Assembly (NCBI RefSeq): GCF_001714725.1
Contig: NZ_CP016447.1
Span: 4,397,501 to 4,461,500, forward strand
Source of the DNA: Acidovorax sp. RAC01
GTDB lineage: Bacteria > Pseudomonadota > Gammaproteobacteria > Burkholderiales > Burkholderiaceae_C
DNA length: 64,000 nucleotides
Direction: 5' to 3'
The notes under the pieces are model-generated. The model searched no databases and was not told where the DNA came from. It worked only from the letters and a program-made list of their open reading frames with translations. The position numbers and the translations under genes are program-made. This document shows positions 17,163 to 26,334 of this stretch, one piece after another (the first letter of the stretch is position 1; every line of letters starts with the position of its first letter).

Positions 17163-19529
17163 TCAGACGTTGCGGCCAAACGGGCCGTTGTCTCCCACCT
17201 GAACCAGGTTGTCTGCGGTTGCCAGGGGCTTGGCGTTCTTGCTGGGCTTGCCGTTGGACACGCAGTCGGCGTAGTAGCGCACCTGGCCGTTCTCGTCTTC
17301 CACTTCCACCAGCCCGTGGATGTCGGTTTCAAAACCCGGGCAGAGCTTGGCGAACTCGCGTGCAAACTTGAGGTAATCCACGATCTTCTTGTTGAAGACT
17401 TCGCCGGGAATCAGCAGTGGAATGCCGGGCGGGTACGGCGTGACCAGGCCCACGGTGATGCGGCCTTCCAGGTGGTCGATCTCCACGCGCTCGGTCTGGC
17501 GGTGCGCGATGTGCGCGTAGGCGTCCGAAGGCTTCATCGCCGGCGTAAGGTCCGACAGGTACATCTCGGTCGTAAGGCGCGCAATGTCGTACTTGGCGTA
17601 CATCTCGTGCACGTGCTGGCACAGGTCCTTGAGGCCCATGCGCTCGTAGCGCTTGTGCTGCTGGCAGAACTCCGGAAGGATGCGCCACATCGGCTGGTTC
17701 TTCTCGTAGTCGTCCTTGAACTGCTGCAGCGCGGTCAGCAGCGTGTTCCAGCGGCCCTTGGTGATGCCGATGGTGAACATCACGAAGAAGCTGTACAGGC
17801 CCGTCTTTTCCACCACGACGCCGTGCTCGGCCAGGTACTTGGTCACGATGGACGCGGGGATGCCGGTCTTGTCGAATTTGCCATCCAGGTTCAGGCCCGG
17901 CGTAACGATGGTGGACTTGATCGGGTCCAGCATGTTGAAGCCGTCAGCCAGCTGGCCAAAACCGTGCCACTTGGCGCCCGCCTTCTTGCTCTTGCTGTCG
18001 CTGCGGATGATCCAGTCTTCGGCGCGACCGATGCCTTCGTCCACCAGCTTCTCGGGGCCCCAGACCTTGAACCACCAGTCGTTCTTGCCAAAGTCGTCTT
18101 CGATCTGGCGCATGGCGCGGCGGAAGTCCAGCGCTTCCAGAATGCTTTCTTCCACCAGTGCGGTGCCACCGGGCGGCTCCATCATGGCGGCCGCCACATC
18201 GCAGCTGGCGATGATGCTGTACTGCGGGCTGGTGCTGGTGTGCATCAGGTAGGCCTCGTTGAAGAGGTGGCGGTCCAGCTTGGTGGTCTGCGAATCCTGC
18301 ACCAGCACATGGCTGGCCTGGCTGATACCCGCCAGCAGCTTGTGGATGGACTGCGTGGCGTACGTCACCGAGTGCTTGGGGCGCGTGCGCTTCTTGCCCA
18401 TGGCGTGGTAAGTGCCATAAAACGGGTGGAAGGCCGCGTGCGGCAGCCAGGCCTCGTCAAAGTGCAGGTTTTCCACGTAGCCATCGAGCATGTTCTTGAT
18501 GGTTTCGGTGTTGTAGAGCACGCCGTCGTAGGTGGACTGCGTGAGCGTGAGCACCCGCGGCTTGACCTTTTTCGCATCGACTCCCTTGAGCAGCGGGTTG
18601 GCCTTGATCTTGGCCTCGATGGCCTTGGGCTCGAACTCGCTTTGCGGGATGGGGCCGATGATGCCGAAGTGGTTGCGCGTGGGCTTGAGAAAGACCGGGA
18701 TCGCGCCCGTCATGATGATGCTGTGCAGGATGGACTTGTGGCAGTTGCGGTCCACCACCACCACATCGCCCGGCGCCACGGTGTGGTGCCAGACCATCTT
18801 GTTGGACGTGCTGGTGCCGTTGGTCACGAAGAAGCAGTGGTCGGCATTGAAGATGCGGGCGGCATTGCGCTCGCTCTCGCCAATGGCACCGTTGTGGTCC
18901 AGCAGCTGGCCAAGTTCTTCCACTGCGTTGCACACGTCGGCGCGCAGCATGTTTTCGCCGTAGAACTGGTGGTACATCTGGCCCACCGGGCTCTTCAGGA
19001 AAGCCACGCCTCCCGAGTGCCCGGGGCAATGCCAGCTGTACGAGCCGTCTTCGGCGTAGTCGAGCAGTGCCTTGAAGAATGGCGGCTGCACCCCTTCCAG
19101 GTAGCTCTTGGCCTCGCGGATGATGTGGCGCGCCACGAATTCGGGGGTGTCCTCGAACATGTGGATAAAGCCATGCAGCTCGCGCAGGATGTCGTTGGGC
19201 AGGTGGCGGCTGGTCTTGGTCTCGCCGTGCACGTAGATCGGCACTTCGGTGTTCTTGCGGCGCACCTCACCAATGAAGTTGCGCAGGCTCAGCACGATGG
19301 GGTCGAGCCCGTCTCCGCCCGAGAATTCCTCATCGTCGATCGACAGGATGAACGCGCTGGCGCGGCTTTGCTGCTGCGCAAACTGCGACAGGTCACCGTA
19401 GCTGGTCACACCCACCACCTCGAAGCCCTCGGCCTCGATGGCCTGCGCAAGCGCACGGATACCCAGGCCCGAGGTGTTCTCGGAACGATAGTCCTCATCG
19501 ATGATGATGATGGGAAAACGAAACTTCAT
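17163..19529 (-). CDS. PLP-dependent arginine/lysine/ornithine decarboxylase
   Basis: A 788-residue large-type (fold III-associated, AAT-like) basic amino acid decarboxylase. It has the N-terminal wing domain (MKFRFPIIIIDEDYRSENTSGLG, receiver-like), the PLP domain with WHCPGHSGG and THS-type lysine motif ATQSIHKLLAG near residue 390, and the C-terminal domain with GLVTPYPPGIPLLIPGE. The substrate cannot be fixed from sequence; arginine or ornithine are likely. It would make polyamine precursors and consume protons. Start 19529 follows GGAGG with seven bases spacing. Single gene with its own terminator. Confidence 0.9.
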   Translation of the reverse strand: MKFRFPIIIIDEDYRSENTSGLGIRALAQAIEAEGFEVVGVTSYGDLSQFAQQQSRASAFILSIDDEEFSGGDGLDPIVLSLRNFIGEVRRKNTEVPIYVHGETKTSRHLPNDILRELHGFIHMFEDTPEFVARHIIREAKSYLEGVQPPFFKALLDYAEDGSYSWHCPGHSGGVAFLKSPVGQMYHQFYGENMLRADVCNAVEELGQLLDHNGAIGESERNAARIFNADHCFFVTNGTSTSNKMVWHHTVAPGDVVVVDRNCHKSILHSIIMTGAIPVFLKPTRNHFGIIGPIPQSEFEPKAIEAKIKANPLLKGVDAKKVKPRVLTLTQSTYDGVLYNTETIKNMLDGYVENLHFDEAWLPHAAFHPFYGTYHAMGKKRTRPKHSVTYATQSIHKLLAGISQASHVLVQDSQTTKLDRHLFNEAYLMHTSTSPQYSIIASCDVAAAMMEPPGGTALVEESILEALDFRRAMRQIEDDFGKNDWWFKVWGPEKLVDEGIGRAEDWIIRSDSKSKKAGAKWHGFGQLADGFNMLDPIKSTIVTPGLNLDGKFDKTGIPASIVTKYLAEHGVVVEKTGLYSFFVMFTIGITKGRWNTLLTALQQFKDDYEKNQPMWRILPEFCQQHKRYERMGLKDLCQHVHEMYAKYDIARLTTEMYLSDLTPAMKPSDAYAHIAHRQTERVEIDHLEGRITVGLVTPYPPGIPLLIPGEVFNKKIVDYLKFAREFAKLCPGFETDIHGLVEVEDENGQVRYYADCVSNGKPSKNAKPLATADNLVQVGDNGPFGRNV

Positions 19530-19675
19530 GCGCAGCCTCCGTGCAACCGTGCCCTGCCCGGCCAAAAATCAAAAGAGGCGCGAAGTGTAAGGAATAACGT
19601 TGACATGCCTTTGTCTGGCCCATTTTTGGGCCCAGAATGTGGTGCGCTAAATACATCAACCAAGGAGGGCTGACC

Positions 19676-20101
19676 ATGGAGCAATCCACAATCTGGTGGC
19701 TGGCGGCGGGTGCGGTGGTCGCGGCCGAACTGCTGACCGGCACCTTCTACCTGCTCATGGTGGCTGTCGGACTTGCCGCTGCGGCCGTCATGGCGCATGT
19801 GGGCCTGTCGATGCCACTGCAGATCGTGAGCGCCGCAGTGGTCGGCGGCGGAGCGGTGGTGGCATGGCATTGGGCCAAGAAGCGTCGCCCCGGTGACCCC
19901 TCGGCACGCGCCGACCGGAGCGTGAACATGGATGTCGGTGAAACCATCTACATCGAAGGCTGGAACCCCGACGGCACCACCCTGGTGAAGTACCGCGGTG
20001 CACAGTGGACAGCCATACACCGCCCAGGCATCACCCCGGCCACCGGCATGCACCGTGTGGCAGAGCTGGTGGGCAACCGGCTTCTGGTAGACCCGGTCTG
20101 A
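19676..20101 (+). CDS. NfeD-like membrane protein
   Basis: A 141-residue short NfeD: two membrane segments (WWLAAGAVVAAELLTGTFYLLMVAVGLAAAAVMA and LSMPLQIVSAAVVGGGAVVAW), then an OB-fold domain (VGETIYIEGWNPDGTTLVKYRGAQW). NfeD proteins pair with SPFH proteins such as the next gene, in membrane microdomain organisation. Start 19676 follows a strong AAGGAGGG ribosome binding site. Confidence 0.88.
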   Translation: MEQSTIWWLAAGAVVAAELLTGTFYLLMVAVGLAAAAVMAHVGLSMPLQIVSAAVVGGGAVVAWHWAKKRRPGDPSARADRSVNMDVGETIYIEGWNPDGTTLVKYRGAQWTAIHRPGITPATGMHRVAELVGNRLLVDPV

Positions 20102-20144
20102 GCGCGCCACGCTCGCTGACACTTTTCAAAGAAACGAGGTTCCC

Positions 20145-21062
20145 GTGGAAATCGCCATCGTCATCCTGGTCATCGCCGTCATCTTCATCGTGCGTTCCGT
20201 CAAGGTCGTGCCGCAGCAAAACGCGTGGGTCAAGGAACGCCTGGGCAAATACGCGGGCACCTTGAGCCCGGGGCTGAACTTTCTGGTGCCCTTTGTCGAC
20301 AAGGTGGCCTACAAGCACAGCCTCAAGGAAATCCCGCTCGATGTGCCCAGCCAGATCTGCATTACGCGCGACAACACGCAGCTACAGGTGGACGGCATCC
20401 TGTACTTCCAGGTGACGGACCCAATGCGCGCGAGCTACGGCTCCAGCAACTACATCATGGCCGTCACCCAGCTGGCCCAGACCTCCCTGCGCTCGGTGAT
20501 CGGCAAGCTCGAACTGGACAAGACCTTTGAGGAGCGCGACATCATCAACGCCCAGATCGTGCAGGCCATCGACGAAGCGGCGCTGAACTGGGGCGTGAAG
20601 GTGCTGCGTTATGAGATCAAGGATCTGACTCCCCCGAAGGAAATCCTGCACGCCATGCAGGCACAAATCACCGCTGAGCGTGAAAAGCGCGCGCTCATCG
20701 CAGCCTCGGAAGGCCGCCGCCAGGAGCAGATCAACATCGCCACCGGCGAGCGCGAGGCCTTCATCGCACGCTCCGAGGGCGAAAAGCAGGCCGTCATCAA
20801 CAAGGCCCAGGGCGAAGCAGAGTCCATCAAGGCTGTGGCGGAGGCGACCGCGCAGGCCATCGAACGGGTGGCCACCGCCATCCGCCAGCCCGGCGGAGAA
20901 CAGGCCGTGCAGCTCAAGGTGGCCGAAAAGGCCGTGGACGCCTACAGCCGGGTAGCGCAAGACGCCACCACAACCCTCATCGTGCCGAGCAACATGACCG
21001 AGGTGTCTGCCCTCATCGGCTCGGCCATGAAGATGGTGCAAGCCCAGCAACGGGCTGGCTGA
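20145..21062 (+). CDS. qmcA: SPFH/stomatin-family protein QmcA
   Basis: A 305-residue membrane-anchored SPFH protein: N-terminal helix EIAIVILVIAVIFIVRSV, SPFH domain (VVPQQNAWVKERLGKYAGTLSPGLNFLVP), then a long coiled coil rich in Ala/Glu (about 180-260) ending in a stomatin-like tail. The start is GTG at 20145. It lies 43 bases after the NfeD gene on the same strand, an established pairing. Confidence 0.92.
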   Translation: MEIAIVILVIAVIFIVRSVKVVPQQNAWVKERLGKYAGTLSPGLNFLVPFVDKVAYKHSLKEIPLDVPSQICITRDNTQLQVDGILYFQVTDPMRASYGSSNYIMAVTQLAQTSLRSVIGKLELDKTFEERDIINAQIVQAIDEAALNWGVKVLRYEIKDLTPPKEILHAMQAQITAEREKRALIAASEGRRQEQINIATGEREAFIARSEGEKQAVINKAQGEAESIKAVAEATAQAIERVATAIRQPGGEQAVQLKVAEKAVDAYSRVAQDATTTLIVPSNMTEVSALIGSAMKMVQAQQRAG

Positions 21063-21211
21063 GCGCAGTGCCTGCAAAGAAATGCCCGGACGTGCAAAAG
21101 GCGCTGGCGTCGGCCGCCGGCAGCGCCCGTCTGCTCAGCAGGCTGATTGCACGCATTTCTGATTTGCGCCCGCTCGGTGGCTGCACAGCGAACCTTACCG
21201 GCCTTGGCCGG

Positions 21212-21643
21212 ATGATCACCGTTGCAGGCTTGACGCTGGCCGCAGCAAGCTCGCCAGTCAACGCCCAGTCGGCGAACGACCCGGACCTCTGGCTGACACT
21301 GCACGGCGATCCGAATGACCCGACCACCGACCTCGTTGAAGTGCGCCCGGAACCCACCGGACTGGACCAGCGCGTGGTGCTCGACCTGCGCGTTTCGCGT
21401 GACCGGGGGCGTACCTCGTTTCGCGGGCAGAAATACCGGTCGTACTATGCGAAGGCAGTGGTTAACTGCTCGACGCGAAAGGCTTGGTACCTGTGGCTCA
21501 GCTATTTCGCGGAGCCCTCCTGGTCCGGCCAGACGGTGGGGCGCGAGGAGTACCGCGAGGGCGAAGCAGCGGTGCTTTTCAAGGATGTGCCTGGCCAGCC
21601 CTACAAGCGCATGATTTCGGCAGCGTGCCGCGTGCGGGGTTGA
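21212..21643 (+). CDS. Small exported protein (surface-adhesin E-like)
   Basis: 143 residues from ATG 21212: signal peptide MITVAGLTLAAASSPVNAQS, then a compact domain with AVVNCSTRKAWYL and a C-terminal AACRV. The two Cys, the short length and the pattern resemble the surface-adhesin protein E group common in Burkholderiales; this match is by pattern only. The frame opens further upstream to a GTG at 21068, but that part does not look like a signal sequence. Follows qmcA. Confidence 0.65.
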   Translation: MITVAGLTLAAASSPVNAQSANDPDLWLTLHGDPNDPTTDLVEVRPEPTGLDQRVVLDLRVSRDRGRTSFRGQKYRSYYAKAVVNCSTRKAWYLWLSYFAEPSWSGQTVGREEYREGEAAVLFKDVPGQPYKRMISAACRVRG

Positions 21644-21768
21644 GGTTGGATAGGAGGGCGGCCCGCGGCACCAGGCATGCATGACTCGTGACACAGAGAA
21701 GCATTTTTTGCCCCGCAGGGCGTAGCGAGCAAAAACGAGCCGTCGCCGTGGCTATAATGGAGAGCTTC

Positions 21769-21858
<90 letters not shown>

Positions 21859-21901
21859 GAATTTGTTATAAATCAACAACTTAGATCGATATTTGGTTCT
21901 T

Positions 21902-21940
21902 GACCCACATAAAAACCCACATTGAACTGTGGGTTGGGTC
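21902..21940. repeat. Nested direct and inverted repeats beside tRNA-Ser
   Basis: ACCCACAT occurs twice (21903-21910, 21915-21922) followed by the inverse TGTGGGT (21928-21934), all enclosed by GACCCA/TGGGTC. Starting 44 bases after the tRNA, this is the arrangement expected for integrase arm-type or excisionase sites, or a hairpin. Confidence 0.5.
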
Positions 21941-22285
21941 GGAGCAAGATTGGTGATTTATGCAAGGTTCTGGCCTTGGCGCGACGAATGGTCGCGCCTC
22001 AGACTTTTCAGTCAGCTTCCCATCGCTTGGGGAACGACGCATTCGCACCGCAGCATGCGCCCTCAAACGGATTTTGGAAGTCGCCAAAGAGGTGCTCTGC
22101 GCGCCCTGGCTCCCCACCAAAAGTAGCGGCATTCTTCAGATCGCTGGTCCTCACTTGTGTGCCTTTACCACGGCATCTTGCTCGTGGTCTCGCACCGCGT
22201 TCACCCCTTCTTGGCAGCTCTCCTTCAGGAGAGACGCATCGTTGCATTCCAGACTAAAAGAATTCAATCACATATCACTCCCTTG
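21941..22285. other. Region without a supported gene after tRNA-Ser
   Basis: A plus-strand open frame (21960-22286, 108 codons) exists and ends exactly at the terminator at 22286-22323, but it lacks a ribosome binding site and any recognisable domain. A short RNA ending in that terminator is equally possible. Confidence 0.3.
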
Positions 22286-22323
22286 AGCCAGTGAGAGAGC
22301 CAATAACTCTTCACTGGCTTTTT
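22286..22323 (+). terminator. Rho-independent terminator
   Basis: Perfect 9-bp stem AGCCAGTGA/TCACTGGCT with a 16-base loop, followed by TTTTTG. It is the first of four such hairpins placed before genes of the element backbone. Confidence 0.75.
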
Positions 22324-22385
22324 GCTGTCTGCAAGGCACATAGGACGCCGCAGACCCCCGCAACAAGCTCAAGGAGTCGCATATC

Positions 22386-22535
22386 GTGATTGAAACCCCC
22401 TCGCCCCTAGAGAACCTCGCCGCCTGTGCCGTCGCGTACTTGGCAGGGATCCTCTTTACCCTCGTGCTCATCAGCTACATCGACGGCGCTGTTACCAGTG
22501 ATCGCCGACCCCGCGTCCTTCCACCGGAGGCCTAA
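22386..22535 (+). CDS. Small membrane protein
   Basis: 49 residues starting at a GTG preceded by AAGGAG. One central membrane segment (CAVAYLAGILFTLVLISYI) is flanked by charged ends. The stop codon overlaps the ribosome binding region of the next gene (GGAGG lies just before its stop), so the two are probably translated together. Function unknown. Confidence 0.55.
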   Translation: MIETPSPLENLAACAVAYLAGILFTLVLISYIDGAVTSDRRPRVLPPEA

Positions 22536-22538
22536 GCC

Positions 22539-22940
22539 GTGTGGGATCCACGAGACCCCGATACGGACCTCCCTCCCAGCACACACCCAGACCATGCCGT
22601 AGCACACTGTCCGCAGTGCGGATCTACGCGCGTGATGCCCCGCTACCACGGCCGCAAAGTCGGCAGTGCCATTGGCACGCTGGCCGGCGCGGCTGCGGGA
22701 ACCTCACGCCTAGCCGGTGCAGCCAACCTGGGCGCGGAGTTCGGGGCAACACTTGGCTTGGTGGCCGGTCCTGGCGGCGCCAGCATCGGCGCCATCGCTG
22801 GGGCAGTCCTCGGTTCAATGGTCGGCGCTGCCGCCGGCTGCGCTGTTGGCGCGGCCTTGGGCAACGCCATCGACGCCAATGTGCTCGACAACCACCGTTG
22901 TCTGGCATGTGGGTGCAGTTTCAGCAGCAGGGTGTGCTGA
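22539..22940 (+). CDS. Gly-zipper/zinc-ribbon protein
   Basis: 133 residues. Two Cys pairs, CPQCGS (about 24-29) and CLACGCSF near the C-terminus, can form one zinc ribbon around a central Gly/Ala-rich stretch with GxxxG repeats (GTLAGAAAGTSRLAGAANLG onwards), which looks membrane-inserting. The start is GTG 22539 with GGAGG eight bases before. Such proteins occur in integrative elements near DUF932 and YqaJ genes; function unknown. Confidence 0.65.
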   Translation: MWDPRDPDTDLPPSTHPDHAVAHCPQCGSTRVMPRYHGRKVGSAIGTLAGAAAGTSRLAGAANLGAEFGATLGLVAGPGGASIGAIAGAVLGSMVGAAAGCAVGAALGNAIDANVLDNHRCLACGCSFSSRVC

Positions 22941-22973
22941 TCCGGTCAACAACCTTTTCTCATCACAAAACAG

Positions 22974-23006
22974 AAGGCCCCGTGTGCCCAGCACCGGGGC
23001 CTTTTG
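22974..23006 (+). terminator. Rho-independent terminator before the DUF932 gene
   Basis: AAGGCCCCG/CGGGGCCTT, a perfect 9-bp stem with a 12-base loop, followed by TTTGCTTTTC. It stands between the zinc-ribbon gene and the DUF932 gene. Confidence 0.75.
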
Positions 23007-23040
23007 CTTTTCTTCCAACTGTTCTTTAAGGAGTATTTCA

Positions 23041-24048
23041 ATGGCACATCTCGTTCAAACCATGGCCTATGTTGGTGAGACCCCCTGGCACAACCTGGGT
23101 CAGCAACTGCCCGCCAAACAACCCATCGATGTCTGGGCCCGTGGAGCGGGCATGGACTGGACCATCCGTGAGACCCCAGTGCGCTACATGGCCACGCAGG
23201 CTGGTGCTGGGGCCGCTTCCGGCACTGCGTCTTCTGTCTCGAACCTCTACGGCGAACCCATGGAGTTCCCCGATCAGAAGGTGCTGTACCGCAGTGATAC
23301 CAAGGCGCCTCTGTCAGTGGTCAGTGCCCGATACCAGGTGGTGCAGCCCAAGCAGGTGTTGGAGTTCTATCGGGATCTGACGGAAGTCTCTGGCTATGAG
23401 TTGGAGACCGCCGGGGTTCTGAAGGCGGGGCGCAAGTTCTGGGCTCTGGCCCGCACTGGAAAGTCCTCGGCGCTCAAGGGCAACGATGTGGTCAATGGCT
23501 ATCTGCTGCTGGCCACCTCCTGCGATGGGACGCTGGCAACTACCGCCACCCCCACCACCGTGCGGGTGGTCTGCAACAACACTCTCTCGATTGCCCTGTC
23601 CGGAACATCGAGCGCGATCAAGGTGCCTCACAGCACCAGCTTTGATGCGCAGGCGGTCAAGAAGCAGTTGGGCATTGCTGTCTCTCAGTGGGATGGCTTC
23701 ATGTACCGCATGAAGACCCTGTCCGAGCGCAAGGTCAAGAGCCATGAGTCCATGAACTACTTCCTCAAGGTCCTGTGCCAGACGGATGGGCATGCGGATG
23801 CATCTGCAGGTCTGACCAATGAACGGGCTCTGAAGAAGGTGCAGGCCATGTACGAGGGCCAGGGTCGTGGAGCAGAACTGGCAGCGGCCAAGGGCACGGC
23901 CTGGGGTCTGCTGTGCGCTGTCACCGAGTTCGTGGACCACGAACGGCGGGCACGCAGTCAGGAGTACCGCCTGGACAGTGCGTGGTTTGGTCAGGGTGCA
24001 GCTCTCAAGCAGCGGGCGCTGGAGCAGGCTTTGCAGATGGCGTCATGA
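23041..24048 (+). CDS. DUF932 phage/plasmid-like protein
   Basis: 335 residues with the DUF932 layout: N-terminal ETPWHNLGQQLP, RYQVVQPKQVLEFYRDL, GRKFWALARTGKSS, NGYLLLATSCDGTLATTATPT, RVVCNNTLSIAL. The family is found on phages, plasmids and integrative elements next to recombination functions; its biochemical role is unknown. Start ATG 23041 follows TAAGGAG. Flanked by hairpin terminators on both sides. Confidence 0.88.
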   Translation: MAHLVQTMAYVGETPWHNLGQQLPAKQPIDVWARGAGMDWTIRETPVRYMATQAGAGAASGTASSVSNLYGEPMEFPDQKVLYRSDTKAPLSVVSARYQVVQPKQVLEFYRDLTEVSGYELETAGVLKAGRKFWALARTGKSSALKGNDVVNGYLLLATSCDGTLATTATPTTVRVVCNNTLSIALSGTSSAIKVPHSTSFDAQAVKKQLGIAVSQWDGFMYRMKTLSERKVKSHESMNYFLKVLCQTDGHADASAGLTNERALKKVQAMYEGQGRGAELAAAKGTAWGLLCAVTEFVDHERRARSQEYRLDSAWFGQGAALKQRALEQALQMAS

Positions 24049-24117
24049 AGGGCTCGGAAGAGGGTTCAGTCTGCATTTTTTTCAGGATCTTTTTTCGTTC
24101 GTTGCACTTGCGGCATA

Positions 24118-24150
24118 GGCCCCGCCTCCTTTGGGAGACGGGGTCTTTTG
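24118..24150 (+). terminator. Rho-independent terminator before the YqaJ gene
   Basis: Stem GGCCCCGCCTCC pairing with GGAGACGGGGTC (one mismatch, one G-T), 4-base loop, followed by TTTTG. Same design as the preceding terminator. Confidence 0.72.
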
Positions 24151-24205
24151 CTTTGTGGGGGTGGCGTTCGGGTTCTCTTGTTTCTATCTATTCGAAGGAG
24201 TCACC

Positions 24206-25219
24206 ATGGTTGTTCCTGTTGTTTCACCGGCGGGTCCGTCTTGTTCCAAGACCCGCCCAGCCCTGAAGCTGGTCAAGACACAGCACCTGGACCGGGATCA
24301 GTGGTTGCAGGTACGCAAAGGCGGTATCGGGAGTTCCGATGCCGCGGCTGCGGTGGGGCTCAATCCCTACCTGTCGCAGCTGGAGCTGTGGATGGAGAAG
24401 ACCGGACGTGCCGCTGTGGCCCCGCCGGGCGACGGTGGTGCGGACGATCTCAGTCCGATGTACTGGGGATCTCTCCTGGAGCCCATCGTGGCTGCGCATT
24501 ACACGCGCCGCACGGGCAACCGTGTACGGCGAATCAATGCGGTGCTGCAGCATCCCGAGCATTCCTGGATGCTGGCCAACATCGACCGCGAGGTGCTCGG
24601 GGCCCCGGATGTCCAGTTGCTCGAGTGCAAGACAGCCGGCATTCAGGGTGCCTGGCTCTGGCGCGACGGGGTGCCGGAGTACGTGCAACTGCAGGTGCAG
24701 CACCAGCTGGCCGTAACGGGCAAACAGGCTGCGGATGTGGCGGTGCTGCTGGGCGGCCAGGAACTGCGGGTATTCCGGATCGATCGCGATGAGGAGTTGA
24801 TCACCCAGCTCATCACCTTGGAGCGGGAGTTCTGGGGCTATGTCGAGCGGGATCAACAGCCTCCGGCCGATGGCTCGGATTCCGCAGACCGGGCCTTGCG
24901 GGCGCTTTATCCGCGGGATACCGGAATCACCCTGGACCTTCGCGAGGACCTGACGATGGGCGCAGTGTTCTCGGACCTGCTTGCCGTTCGCCAGGTGTTG
25001 GCCACTCAGTCAGCGCTGGAAGCTCAGCTCAAGCAATCCATCCAGCAGCGCATGGGTGATGCCTCGCGGGCGGTGTTCGATGGCGGGGAAGTGAGCTTCA
25101 AGCGCAGCAAGGATGGCAGCACGCTGGACACAGCGCGGCTGGCCAAAGAGATGCCTGAGACCGTACGGGCCTACACGGTACCCAAGCCTGGGAGCAGGCG
25201 GTTCCTGGTGCAAACGTGA
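24206..25219 (+). CDS. YqaJ-family recombination nuclease
   Basis: A 337-residue PD-(D/E)xK exonuclease of the lambda-exonuclease-like YqaJ family. The typical motifs are RKGGIGSSDAAAAVGLNPY, GSLLEPIVAAHY, the catalytic ANIDREV...LLECKTAG (D and ExK), and YVQLQVQHQLAVTG. It would resect double-stranded ends for single-strand annealing recombination of the element. Start ATG 24206 follows AAGGAG. No annealing protein (RecT/Bet) is seen next to it, which is unusual. Confidence 0.9.
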   Translation: MVVPVVSPAGPSCSKTRPALKLVKTQHLDRDQWLQVRKGGIGSSDAAAAVGLNPYLSQLELWMEKTGRAAVAPPGDGGADDLSPMYWGSLLEPIVAAHYTRRTGNRVRRINAVLQHPEHSWMLANIDREVLGAPDVQLLECKTAGIQGAWLWRDGVPEYVQLQVQHQLAVTGKQAADVAVLLGGQELRVFRIDRDEELITQLITLEREFWGYVERDQQPPADGSDSADRALRALYPRDTGITLDLREDLTMGAVFSDLLAVRQVLATQSALEAQLKQSIQQRMGDASRAVFDGGEVSFKRSKDGSTLDTARLAKEMPETVRAYTVPKPGSRRFLVQT

Positions 25220-25253
25220 GGCGGGTTCATTTTTATTCCATGCATTCCCCCGG

Positions 25254-25290
25254 ACGGGCTTCATCGGCAACGGTGAGGCCCGTTCTGTTT
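25254..25290 (+). terminator. Hairpin with partial T-run before the gp3-like gene
   Basis: ACGGGC/GCCCGT stem with an 18-base loop followed by TCTGTTT. Weaker than the other hairpins of this cluster but in the same position relative to the next start codon. Confidence 0.5.
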
Positions 25291-25326
25291 GGGGGTGCAT
25301 TCATCACATTCAACAAGGAGATTCAC

Positions 25327-26334
25327 ATGCTCAAAGGTTTGGCTTTGACACCGCCCGTGATCGGGCGCATTGCGATTGGTCGGGTGGTGGAGAAGAACGG
25401 GCGCCGCCTGCCCGAGAAGGACGATGAGTTCACGCTCACCAGCCAGGTACAGAACAAGGACGGGTGGGTGTTGCATCCAGCGGATGGGCAACTGCGCAAG
25501 GATCCCGGTGCGAAGCTGCGCAGCATTCCGGTGCGCTTGTTGTTTAACGATCCGGATCTTAGCCTGCGGGCGAACTACACGATGTTTGATCGGGCGACCG
25601 GTAGGCCGTTGTGTGTGGGGGATGGGGACAGCTGCAAGCGGGTGACGATCTCCGGGATGCAGTCCCTGCCCTGCCCTTCGCCAGTGTCCTGTGCACTGGC
25701 CCAGGATGGGAACTGCAAGCCGTATGGGCGGCTGCATGTGCGTGTGGATGCCGGTAGTTCTGGGCAGACGGATTCAGCCACCGGAAGCGCTGGAGCTACA
25801 GGAACAGCTGTGGGAGATGACGAGCTCGGAAGCTTTGTGTTTCGGACCACGGGGTTCAACAGCATCCGGACACTGTCGGCTCGGCTGCGCTACCTGTTCG
25901 CGGTGTCTGGTGGACTGCTAGCGGGGCTGCCCTTGGAGCTTCGGCTGCGCGGCAAATCCACGACGCTGTCGCATCGCACGCCGATCTACTACGTCGACCT
26001 GACGTTGAGAGCGGGAACCAGTCTGGCCCAGGTCGTGGCACTGGCGCGGCAAGAGCGCGAGCAACAGGCTGCGCTGGGTCTGGATCAGGCGGCGCTCGAT
26101 GAAGCGGCACGCCAGGGCTTGGCGCTCGGGGAGTTTGAGGAATCGGAGGAAGAAGGCGCGGGCATCGTGGAAGAGTTCTATCCAGAGACCATGGCGGATG
26201 GAGACGAAGGAGTGGAGCGAGCGCCTGAGCCGATTTCGCTGCGTGGCAAGCTGCATCGTCGGCAGGAGGCGATGGTCAGCCGTGCAACCGTGACGGCAAC
26301 GGGGGATCCTGGAGCCTCTCATGCGAGCGCATGA
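25327..26334 (+). CDS. Phage gp3-like recombination directionality factor candidate
   Basis: 335 residues. The protein resembles proteins of integrative elements annotated either as gp3-like recombination directionality factors or as hydrolase/metal-binding proteins. Visible features are RIAIGRVVEKNGRRLPEKDDEF, four Cys in the middle (CKR...CPSPVSC...C) that may bind zinc, GSFVFRTTGFNSIRTLSARL, and an acidic C-terminal tail. If the assignment is right it steers integrase towards excision. Start ATG 25327 follows AAGGAG. The assignment to a family is by pattern. Confidence 0.6.
   Translation: MLKGLALTPPVIGRIAIGRVVEKNGRRLPEKDDEFTLTSQVQNKDGWVLHPADGQLRKDPGAKLRSIPVRLLFNDPDLSLRANYTMFDRATGRPLCVGDGDSCKRVTISGMQSLPCPSPVSCALAQDGNCKPYGRLHVRVDAGSSGQTDSATGSAGATGTAVGDDELGSFVFRTTGFNSIRTLSARLRYLFAVSGGLLAGLPLELRLRGKSTTLSHRTPIYYVDLTLRAGTSLAQVVALARQEREQQAALGLDQAALDEAARQGLALGEFEESEEEGAGIVEEFYPETMADGDEGVERAPEPISLRGKLHRRQEAMVSRATVTATGDPGASHASA

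Noticed and set aside
17040..19673. 877-codon plus-strand frame
   Set aside because: Antisense to the decarboxylase, which has full family motifs.
22624..22908. Minus-strand frames opposite the Gly-zipper gene
   Set aside because: Arg/Pro-rich products with no start signal; the plus-strand gene has a ribosome binding site and zinc-ribbon Cys pairs.
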